Below, piece by piece: positions 10,947 through 21,364 of a DNA stretch of 64,000 nt (positions within the stretch are counted from its first letter, which is position 1; the number at the start of each line of letters is the position of its first letter). The stretch is from Aurifilum marmelostoma (lineage: Eukaryota; Ascomycota; Sordariomycetes; Diaporthales; Cryphonectriaceae), in NCBI GenBank assembly GCA_027559495.1, contig JAMXSV010000004.1, positions 2,469,001-2,533,000 of the forward strand, read 5' to 3'. A program made the position numbers and the translations under genes. The notes beneath the pieces are model-generated. The model worked only from the letters and a program-made list of their open reading frames with translations, had not been told where the DNA came from and searched no databases.

Positions 10947-11838
10947 ATGGCGTCGCGGAAAGCTCAGTAAGTCAATTGGCCCCGATAGCAGCCTCACACG
11001 AGCTCGGATGGAGACTCGTCCGGGCGACCCAACTGTCCATACACACCATAATTGCCGGGCATCTCGCAGCACAGTTCACTGACAGTACTTACCACGACAG
11101 GTTCTCGCAGCAACAGCTCTACGACACCACGCCCCTGCCCGACTCGATTCCCAAGGTTAAGGAGCTCGGCGCCAGCTCCGCGCCCCTGCTGTCCGCCTCC
11201 TTCTTCATCGGCGCTCGGTGCAAGGATTACAACGATGACTTCATGCAGTGCAAGACTGAGAACCCCGGCAAGGGCGAGTTCGAGTGCTTGAAGGAGGGCC
11301 GGAGGGTCACAAGATGTGCGAGGAGTGTGTATGTTTAGTCCCATCCAGCGGGATCCGCGTCCCCGAGGGAGCCATGGCATTCCCGACCTCCTGGTTGAGA
11401 GAGGGACTTGTGGAACGGAGGAGCCTGAACTATGTCAAAGGAGAACCTCGGTCGAACGACCAGGCGCCCAGAACCTTGGGACAAGAGTCACGTGGCTGAC
11501 GAATGGCTCTACACAGGATTGAGGACGTCAACAAGCACTGTCTAGAGGAGTTCCGGTCCCACTGGCAGTGCCTTGACAACAACAACCACCAGCTGTGGCA
11601 ATGCCGCCCAGCTGAATGGAAGCTGAACAAATGCGTCTTCCACAACCTGGTCAGTTCCTCTGATCGCTTATTGTGTTCTTCCACGCTGACCAGCCAAATT
11701 GTCCTATAGAAAATCGAAAAGACCATCCCCGATGCGGGAGGCAAGATTCCCGTCCACATGCGCTCACAACCGATCTTCGCACACGCGCCCGTGCCACATC
11801 AGCGGATCGCCAAGTATGAGGATGCCAAGGAGTCATAG
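10947..11838 (+). CDS. nuo-20.8: NADH:ubiquinone oxidoreductase 20.8 kDa subunit (NDUFA8/PGIV type)
   Basis: Accessory subunit of mitochondrial complex I, residing on the intermembrane-space side and folded by the Mia40 disulfide pathway. There are four exons: 10947-10966 (20 nt), 11101-11328, 11517-11649 and 11710-11838. All junctions are GT-AG and in phase, giving 169 residues. The family hallmark is clear: four CX9C motifs making two CHCH domains (CKDYNDDFMQC, CLKEGRRVTRC, CLEEFRSHWQC and CRPAEWKLNKC). The tail (IPVHMRSQPIFAHAPVPHQR) matches fungal NUO-20.8. The start is the ATG of the tiny first exon (MASRKAQ); no better upstream start is present. It is divergent from NUP57. Confidence 0.94.
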
Positions 11839-14800
11839 AGAGGCGCTGCGAACGCTACTTCAGGATGTGGATGGGATGGAAAGAATCGAGACCCTGATTT
11901 CCATGGGTGCCCAGGCTCAGGGCGGGAGGGACGAGGCCGCGAGAGGCATGTATACTCTAGACGAGGAACACCTCTTTCAAATAACGCAAACCAAAAAATC
12001 AGATATACACATTCAAAATTACGCCCTGTCGTGTGGTCAGAAAAGGCTCTTACATGTGGCTCTGGCTACATCCCATCATCCCACCCGACCACTATCCGGA
12101 ACAAGCACGGACACTTGAACAATTTTATATACTCTTGAGCATGGGCATATAGAGAAGTCTGTAAACCACCTTATCAGTCATTCTTGGCTTCAGCTAGTCC
12201 AGACCACTCTGATCTGGTGTAGTTGGGATGACAATCGGAGGCCCAATGCAATGGAAGAAGGAGGCTTCTGATGAGAAGCCGCAATAAGGGTAGTGGAATA
12301 CGGACAAGCCGTAAAGAAGCATAGTTACGGTATCATCATCGGTATCTTCCTTTCTTGGGTTCTATATACATATGAAACTTCCCGCGTCCTTTTGGAATAT
12401 CTCAAACGATATCATATCAACACTCCTCGCCCAGGGCCACAGACACGAGAGAGGTGGGTTCTCTTTCTTCAGTAAACGAACGATCACTCTATGACCAGAA
12501 TGTGACAATGAAGTGTGAATTATGCCTGTCGACATGGAGAGAAGCATATTCTAATGAGCGTTTCCGTGGGACTTATTTGCAGTATACGATATCTAGTATG
12601 GGAGCCTTGGGGTTCTCTACAACCATCCCGTCGTCTCCAACGTATTTGGTCCGGGTCTACTTTGATATCAGATTTAGTACCACATTCTGTCATTTCCCTA
12701 ACAATGTTTCTCAAACTGCACTGTTTTGGCAGAGCTATCCTTCTAATGTTATAGGAAAGTCCCTGACCAGGCTGAGTATGGAATGTTCGGCACCACCTGC
12801 AGCTCAAGTTACATACTGCTATCAAAGCCCGAAGATTGAGACTGGAGACGAGAAGTCTAAAGTACGCCAGACAGCGGATAGTAACGAAATAAGTTGTCCG
12901 AGATGTGGCATCAATATCGAGTTCACCTGCAGCTGATATCAAGGGCAGACAAAAGGTGCAAGAACCTGCGGCCACCCACGCTCCTTCGGCGTTCTGAAGC
13001 CCGTATCACGTCTAGCAGTTTCTCCGAACATGCATCGCTCCGAGACTGGCTACTTCTTCCTCTCCTGTAACAGCCAGTCTGTCTCCAGGAGGGAGAGAAT
13101 GGGTGCCACAACAGACCCCGCTTCCAAAGCCTACAGATGCAGTATTACCGCCAGGAGACCACTTCATCCTTCTTCACCGATTCAACCTGACGGAAAGGCT
13201 TGGGACGGGCGTCTGCTTAGGTGAGTAACATCCGATGTGACACTATCGAGAACATTGCGGAATAATAGATTGTACCGAGGGTTGGTCAGACGGAAAGCAG
13301 CCCCTGTGACTTTCGTGTCGTCCGTGTGAATCATACTGGCAGCCTCCATCTCGACTGCCGGCAATCTCTCCTATGATATTTCCAGACGCCTGTAATCCCA
13401 CAACAAGCCTTCCAAGAAAAGTTCTGACCCCATCTTACTTGAAAATTAGTAAGACGAAGAGACCCCTCAATCTCGTCGATTCCCCCTTCACCAAGACAAT
13501 GTCAGCCGGCGCCGCCATTCAAACCCAATAGCCCAAGGCGATTCCCGAGACAAAAGGAGGCCTGGCGACATCGTACGAGACGGACTCAAAACTGACCCCG
13601 AGGAACTATCAAGCCGAGAGCCTGACAAAGCGAGACCTCGAAAAAAGTCTGCTACCAGGGACATGATGACATCTCCCCATAGCCCACGATATCTCCGAAA
13701 CAACCGACTAGGCAAACATGATCTCTGTGCCACAACGACCACAGTGACGAAGGACCATGTATAATTGTGTATGGAGAGGCCGAAAGTAGTGCAAAATGTG
13801 GTGCAACCCCCATGATCCTCGTCAATATGTCCCGAAGACCGTGTTGGTGTAAGAACAGGGATGGAGAAGGGAAAGGTAAAAGACCCCAAAATTTTCACGT
13901 TTCGTCCCGCGTTTTTAGCATGTACGCAGATATTTGCGTACTATATTCAGAGTTATTGGTTTCGCAAAGTTACCCTCGTTGGCCCTGGAACGGGAAAACT
14001 CCATGCCTATCCTGGTACATGATAGCGGGAACCTCGTGAATAACCCCAAACTAGTGGTGAAAAATTGACGACGACAGAGATAAGAGGAGGGAAAAGAAAA
14101 AGGATGGGGAGAAAAGGTCCAGGCCATTCGGAGCCCGGCTTGCGCCAAAGCGGTACGCGGCCATGGCGATGTCCTTGTTCCGTGCCGTGTCACCAAGCCA
14201 GACGGCGTCCTTCTTCGTTATCGAGCTCATCCACTAGTCAGGGGACCCGACCCAACCACTCCACGTGGGATCCTCTCAAGAACTCCCTCAAGAACTGAGC
14301 CTCGGTGGGCAAGGCTTGGTGATGCTGCCGCGTTTTCCCTTGTATTTTCGTCTCGTACGCGGGCATCTCGGATATACTAACATGGTGCTGTAGAAGCAAA
14401 TGATCTTGCCGACGCCGTCTCGCAGGCAAACGTGCTTGGCGGTCTGGCTCTGCTTTCTCCTCACATCTGCGAAGCCGACAGTTCCGCATCGAAAGAGTCG
14501 ACACATGGATTGTGTAGACAACACCCCAACCCCGCCACCTCCTGCCTTCCGCTCGGAGGACAGCACGGCGAGGGCGGCCTTGATCCACAACGCTAGGTTA
14601 ATTACCCGGCACGGCGTACCTCGGAATGCCACGCGGTCTTGTGTGTAGAGGTGCGTGGATCCTGTTAATGAGCCACGCCGAGGCGAGCGACACACACGCA
14701 ATTGTAGTCGAGCGACTGCGCGTCTCGACCACCAAGGAGGGTACATTCGCAACGTCAAGGGCTCGCAGAAAATCCTCCTCGTCATTTCACCAACGGGTTC

Positions 14801-16471
14801 GCGTCGACTGCTGATCTCGCAACGCCAGCAGAGGTAGACAGGATTTGTCCCTCTGCGAAACTTACTTTCTCTTCCAGACTGAACATCTAGCAGCAAGCCA
14901 AGACGGTCCGGTAGCACAGGCACCGCCAAAATAGTTCGCTAGATATATGCGCCACGGCACAGCCGTGAGGGCCAGCCGCTTCTCGGCAGGAATAGCGTTG
15001 GGCTGCCGAGCACTGCACCAGGAGATTTTGGCTCGCGCGACGCAATACATACTTTCCCCGCGCAGCCGTAGTAGATGTAGTAGATGTTTTAGTAACCAGT
15101 GAGTGAGGTCAGAGTCTATTTTTCTCAAGAAGTGTGTGTGCGGTTGACAGACTTGATGCAGGCAGATCGAGCGGACTGCACAAGTTTCCGAGTCATGTCA
15201 CCTTTGCCGGATCATGAGTCTGGAACGTCGAGACGAGCACGTTGAAAATCCACGAGACGGGTGGGAAAACCTCAAGCCACCCTTCGGAATTTCTTTCTTG
15301 CGATTTTTTGTTTGTCACGCTTCGGTAGTGCATCAAAGAAAGCAAAAGAGAAGAGTCCAGACTCGCAGAAGCGGTCCTATAGAAGGGACAAGACGGAGAC
15401 ATGGCCAAGTCAGAAGGGTTTTCGGCCGTGTGAGTCTTGTATTACCTCGTGCCTCGACCACCCTCCAAATCTGGCCAGAATCCTGGGCGGTTGAGTCGTC
15501 CGAGGTGGAACCAAGCGTCTGTGTACCGTATGTATTCCTGTCAGGCCATGGAGCAGATGCGTGACCAGGCCTGCGGTAGTCGTTAGTGAGACATTGTCAA
15601 ACGACGACAACGACGACGACGGTGGTGCGGGAGGCCGGTTTCTGGTGACTTCGGCCCAGGGTGAATAATAGGGCACGACGGTAGCCTTGGGTTGGCCCCA
15701 GCGCGTCCGCTTGGTCCTTCGTTTGGGCCGGCCGCCTAAAGAGGAACACCACTTGGTAGCCTCTCGTATTGTGTGCACCAGAACTGGTTGATCCAACCAG
15801 GCTCACTGGTCGTCGAGTGCTGGGGGCCGGGGGGGGCGGGGGGTTGGTGAATTTCCACACTCCAAAAGCAGCCATCGCCTCACTTGAGATCTCGCATTTT
15901 CCTGTCGGATCTTTGTGCACCCAGAGTGCGAGGTAGGTTGAGGCGGGCTGAGCCAAGATGACGGTATGGCAACTCGAGCGTGCCTCGTCTCTCGAGCACC
16001 AATGGCGTAAGGAGCACGAGCCAGGGCTTGGTCCCAAGCCTACCACCAGCCCCCTCATCGGCATTGGAAACACTGGCGCAACTACACGTCCAGCCAATAG
16101 AGCCAATAGACAGTCAGACGACTGCTCTTGCACGGGAGAGGATAGCCTGTTGTCTCTCGGGACCTCTGTTGAGACCACCCTAGCGGCTGCATTATTTGTC
16201 CGTACAGGAATGCTTTTCTTGGGTGGTCTCTAGCCTCAAGGGTCTCGTCTCGTTCGTCTCTTGTATACCCTCAGCACTGCCGGAAATGGCAAAGGCTGAA
16301 TAAGTGTGATGATCTTGGGGCCGGCGCGTGGCAGCCCACAGGTAGCCTCGCCATGGCGGCCGCGTGTCCCTCCCCAGTGGGGGAGAGGGGCGGTAGCTCA
16401 AAGCTGTGGGGAGAGAGGAAGAGAGCGCCGGGTCACATTTTGCATAGCATGGCCTGCCCAAGACGGTCATC

Positions 16472-16493
16472 AAAAAAAAAAAAAAAAAAAAAA
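16472..16493 (+). repeat. Poly(A)22 tract
   Basis: Twenty-two consecutive A on the plus strand in a gene-free region, about 190 bp upstream of a second, 21-nt A tract. Confidence 0.95.
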
Positions 16494-16683
16494 GTACAGT
16501 ACGTACGGTGGTATGTGAGTGCGCGTGTGTGTCCACCACGGACAATTCTTGGCTTCTTTTGCAGATCTTCCGGACAGATTCTTGGAAGGGCTGAGAGGAT
16601 CAGCGAGACTGCAGAGGCCGATGCAAGATCTAGTGGATCTCGACATATATTGTGATGTGTCAGTGGAGGGTTCCAAAAGGGGG

Positions 16684-16704
16684 AAAAAAAAAAAAAAAAA
16701 AAAA
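16684..16704 (+). repeat. Poly(A)21 tract
   Basis: Twenty-one consecutive A following GGG. Same orientation as the tract at 16472; no target-site duplication was evident by eye. Confidence 0.95.
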
Positions 16705-18526
16705 GGCTGGCAACCACAGGGAGCAAGCCATTAGGTATAGTATGCCTATGTAGTCTGCAGCAGGGTCGCACACCGAGCAGCGCGGCGTCGTGCTATTGCG
16801 ATCTGAAGCAGCGGCTGCAGGTGATGCCTGTCATCCGCCTATACTCCCTCTGGAACGGATGGGGCGGCAGTCTTGGGTGAAGACATGTTGGTCCGAAGGC
16901 CCAAAATGCTGCTGCCCAGTGGACGGAAAGCGGCATGATGCAGGATCTAATTCGCGCCACGGGAAGGGGGGATCATCGACACTGACCACCCATAGGCCCC
17001 TCCTTCCCGTCCCGATTGTGCCGTTCGTTCCCTGTAGATTTCGCCCCTGAGATTGGAGGCGGTGGGATGAGGAAGACCGAGATGTGAGTGAAGAGAGGAG
17101 AAGAAAGGAAGAAACCCCCTCCGAGCTGAATCAATCTTGTCATTTTCGCTATAGCATGATATTGAATTGAATGTCGTGTACAGCTCTTGTTTCCCTCATC
17201 TACTAGGGCCCATCCAAACAAAACAAGGCCAAACAAACAAACCCCGCGGAACAGACGGGATGGAATTGGACGCAGAGGTCAGATAAATTGGATGATGAGG
17301 TTGAGGGCCGGGAAGGTAAATTAAGGCTGTTTCAGGACCAAGTCCCTGCAGCGTGTTGGACCAATCTGCTCCCGCCAGCAATATGGGAGGGAATAACAGA
17401 GCCGCCCTGGCTCCCCTGCAGGGATAACTAGCTTGACCTTGCAGGAGATCCCGATCGTGGGCAGGGGGTCCCGGCGTACAGAGGCACGCGCTACGCTGTG
17501 GGCTTGCTACCGTACCTGCGTACGTTTGTAAGTAGTGCGTGTCTACAGGGGGCCGGGCTCGGGCTGTAGGGCGTCAAGGGTCCCAGAAAGTCGGACTAAG
17601 GCAGGGGCAAGACCACTCACTAATTTCAGAGGGTAGGTTCGACACCACAAGTCAATTCGACGACCCTCCAGCGTCAAATCTGAGCCCACGAAACCACCAG
17701 AAAGCCACCCCCTCTCTTCCCCTCGCCCTGACCTCCACAACGCCCGTCAGCCAGCCAATCAACAGACCCCTAGACAGGCTGGGAATTTGATGAGGAGAGG
17801 CCTCATCAGGCAGGCAGCCGACTATGAACCATCTGGGGAAAATATCCCCTATATCACCTCATGCCCTTTGTCTGTCGGGAATAAGGCACAGGCCACGGCT
17901 TCATGCAGACCAAGGTGGATAAGTCATCGACCACACAGACGAGCCGAGGAAGAAGACCAATTCAAACTTTATCCCATACCTTGGCGTTCCCCAGGGACGG
18001 ACATCAACACACATACGTAACCTCACCGCCCGTCCCAAGACCTTCCCAAGAGCGAAAGCGCATGCGGAGAATATTCCAGGAATAGGGATCGCCGGGCATA
18101 CGTTGCTCTGATAACCTGGCCCACAATGGGGTCTCTGCAGCGCAAGAATGCCATGCCATGGCAAGGACCCATGAGCTGACACCAATATCCCCTTGACCTG
18201 AAATTATTCCCTCACCAGTAGTAAATTGATCGAGGGGTAGTCCTCAGGCGAGCCCACAGACGAACAGGGCGGCGGCGGCGGCAGCGGCAGCGGTGGTGAC
18301 TTGCATCACTTGGAGCCCGCGCCGTTGGTTTGGCAAAGAAGACCCCATTCCTGGTCAGCGTGGGGCGAGGCTGGACCCATAGATTCAATTCGCCCTTTTG
18401 TTTGGTGGTTTTGGCGAATCTGTGAAAGAGGATCAGGATCGGTCAGGATCGGTTTGATCTGGAGTGACTGGCTAACATCTTGACGGATGGTCTCTGCTAG
18501 CATATGGGGAAGGGTGGGAACAGAAA

Positions 18527-18550
18527 CATGCATGCATATACGCATGCATG
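18527..18550. repeat. Perfect inverted repeat, 9-bp arms
   Basis: CATGCATGC, a 6-nt loop, then GCATGCATG. It could form a small hairpin; function unknown. Confidence 0.85.
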
Positions 18551-20351
18551 GATCAAACCAACAGTTGAACAAGGGTTCCCAAGAATAGCAGAGGATGCGA
18601 CCGACAAATAACCAGACCGAAAAAGAAAAACCAGGGGACAGATGGCAGCAGCAGCACCAGAAACAGCAATCTGTACGGTGACGACGACAGGCGGCATGAG
18701 CCCTTGCAGGCGTCTCCTCATGTATCCAGCCTGAACCTGACGAAAGGCCTCGACCGTGGTGGTGGGGCGAACCGGGTCAGGTTCCAAGCCCAAGCCAGGC
18801 ACAGCAACTCAGGTGGTGGGTTGGGGGGGGGGGGGAGGAGAACGCAGCCGGGGCAAGGTAAGTGCAATGGTATCAAAGTACCAAGCAACAAGTATCCTTT
18901 GATCTCCTGAACGATCTGGCCCACTTTGTCCCTCCTCGCTGGGCCCGCCTGGCGAGGCCACTCAAACGGCGCCGCTCAGGTTGTCCCAAGGTGAACGAGT
19001 GGATCCCCTATTTGCCGTGCGGGTTCCGCCATGACATTGGCACACTGAGAGAGGGGCCCCCAGCAAGGCACACGGCTGCAGTGGCACTGGGCTGCTGCAA
19101 GTGGCTTGCACACAAGGGGAGTTGGCCCTGGTCCCACGATCCCACCCCCATCCCGTCCCCCCCCAACCTTAATATCTGCAGTGCATACCCGAATGTAAAG
19201 CAACCCATTCCCTTCTCTTCTCTCCTCCTTCTTTCCCCCTTCCCACAGCGCTGCTGCATTGGATCACCTTTTACCTCAAAAAGGCTTCTCTTTGAGTTCG
19301 CTACACGGCCATTATTTTTGTGCCATCCATTCCTTCATCCATTCATTCATTCTCTTCTCGGATTCACAACCGCTCTCGCTGCTTGTCCAGCCGTCCGTTC
19401 CTTCGAACTACTACTACTCCCTTGGCCCCCCACAGACTTTGTTTTTGGTGCAACGTTCAACTTGAACCCAAGCCAAAGTCACAAACTACTCCGAGCCTCG
19501 ACTCTTGTCCCACAACGTCTGGACTCTTCCTGTGTGGTTGTTTTTAGGGCCGGCTAGTCTCGCCCCAGGTTCAACCTTTTTCGAATCAGTCTCAATCCTA
19601 GACGGATCATTAGCTCAGCAGTGCTGTCCTCCTTGCCTGTTTTGCTCTTGGAGAGGATATCGTTTATAACTATCCCTCACTTTCCTCCTTCGCTTGACCT
19701 GTCGACAAGTTCTCTCCCCAAGGTCCTCATCACAAGGAACTCAACAAGGTACGTTGGATCTGTCTGGGCACGTCATGTCCTCCATATAATGTCTGCTCGT
19801 CCTCCATTTGTGATTCCGTCTTCTGGCCCGGTTTTGTCATTGTATTATTCTTTTCCTGAGAGCACCATCCCCGGCCACCCTCGACAATGGGACTTGCCCA
19901 TCCTTGACTTGGAAGGGGGAAAAAAGTGTCATTCCGCTCAAGCACGTTGTCAAGGCTTCGAAAGAAGGGCTTCCCAGAAGTACACTTGGGAGCTAATTCG
20001 GGCCCGTTGCGTACAATGACACGCAACTCATGATTCACTCACCCGCCACACCAAAAAACCCTCTTCAAATATTTGTATCCTCCCCCTTCGACACATCTTT
20101 CCCCCCCCTTGTTTCCTTTTCTGTTCCTGCCCTGCCTCCATGGTTTCTCAAATTTCGTTTTCTTTCCCCTTCACCATATCATTCTTGTGACTATTCTTTC
20201 CTATCCTTAATTTTGCCTTACCTCATACTTTTTTACTTTTTCTTTTTCTTCTCTACTGTTCTCAAGAAACCAAAGACAACATAGCTGACCCGTCGACCCA
20301 GTCTTTACTTCCTCCCTGGTCAACATCGGAAGAATAAGAAATCCAGCCAAA

Positions 20352-21364
20352 ATGAGGTCTTCTCTTCTCTTGCTCTCCGGCGCTGCCGCGACCCTGGCCA
20401 GCCCCCTGAAGCCTCGTGAGGTCGACATTGTGGTTGATGTCGTCACGGAGACCACCGTCGTCGACATTCAGTACACCGTTACAGACTACGTCGCCGCCCC
20501 TGCCGCCACTCCTACTTCTACTGAGGTCGAGGCGGCTCCTGTCGTTACCGTGACCGTCTCCCCCAGCGCGTCCGCCGCGGATGCTGGCAACGTCAACGTG
20601 GCTGCTGCTCCCACTACTTCCTCCAGCAGCTTTGTGATTGTCGCCGCAACGACTTCCAGCGTTGAGATTGTTGCCGCGGCCACTTCTTCTTCCTCCAGCG
20701 TCGAGGTTGTCGCCGCCACCACCTCATCTTCCGCTGCTACCACCTCCCCTACCGACTTTGCCGGTATTGCCGTGTACCAGCACAACCTCCACCGCGCCAA
20801 CAGCTCCGCACCTGATGTCTCTTACAACGACACTGCTGCTGGCTATGCCGCCACCCTGGCTGCCCGCTGCGTTTTCGAGCACGACGTGTAAGTTCTTCAC
20901 TTGTCTTCCTTCTCCCCCAAGACACCATTCAATGCCACAAGAAGACAACAAGAACGAATACTAATCCTGTAAATTCCCTTAGGACTATTGGTGTCACTGA
21001 TGGAGTTTCATATGGTCAGAACATTGCCTACATCGCAGGCAGTGATCTCGACACGGACATCAACACCTTCCTGGCCTCCAGCATCACTAACTCGTGGTTC
21101 GACAACGAGATCGAGCTCTACCCCGGTTACGGCTCTGAGCCCGACATGAGCCTCTTCGACGCCTGGGGCCACTACTCCCAGGTCGTCTGGAAGGACACCA
21201 CCTCCATCGGCTGTGCCGTCCAGGCCTGCGAGGCCGGCACTCTGGACAGCGAGTACCCTGGCTACTTCTCGGTCTGCAACTACTGGCCCGCTGGTAACGT
21301 CGAGACCGAGTACGCCGACAACGTCCTCGCGCCCCTGGGCCAGGCCAACGTCTACATCTCATAA
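20352..21364 (+). CDS. Secreted CAP/PR-1 (SCP) superfamily protein
   Basis: Predicted secreted cysteine-rich/PR-1-like protein; fungal members of this family bind sterols and lipids. Exons are 20352-20887 and 20983-21364, joined in phase across a GTAAGT...TTAG intron, giving 305 residues. Residues 1-17 are a signal peptide (MRSSLLLLSGAAATLAS). A Ser/Thr/Ala/Val-rich linker of about 110 residues follows, with a repeated unit of the form V-x-V-V-A-A-T-T-S-S. The CAP domain begins near YQHNLHRANSSAPDVSY and contains GHYSQVVWKDTTSIGC (CAP1 signature) and FSVCNYWPAGNV (CAP2 signature), with the expected His and Glu cavity residues. The linker should be heavily O-mannosylated. The long pyrimidine-rich upstream region suggests a strongly expressed gene, but that is inference. 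Confidence 0.92.

Larger units (their letters stand above)
11839..20351. other. 8.5 kb region without a supportable gene
   Basis: Open frames of 150-230 codons occur (for example 12454-12936, 14288-14929, 15597-16178 and 18862-19557). None shows a recognisable domain, a consistent exon structure or protein-like composition. It holds two poly(A) tracts (16472-16493 and 16684-16704), a 9-bp inverted repeat (18527-18550), a run of ten G near 18826-18835, and from about 19200 onward a strongly pyrimidine-rich, T/C-biased tract leading into the CAP gene. That tract may be a long promoter plus 5' UTR, and a GTACGT at about 19749 could begin a leader intron. Decayed transposons or non-coding transcripts cannot be excluded by eye. 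Confidence 0.5.

Noticed and set aside
12454..12936. 160-codon open frame in the gene-free region
   Set aside because: No start context, no domain, no exon partner, and protein composition looks like translated non-coding DNA.
14288..14929. 213-codon minus-strand open frame
   Set aside because: Arg/Cys/Ser-heavy composition, no motifs, and overlapping open frames on the other strand of similar quality.
18862..19557. 231-codon plus-strand open frame
   Set aside because: Lies over a C/T-rich promoter or leader stretch; the Leu/Ser/Pro/Phe bias reflects the pyrimidine tract, not a protein.
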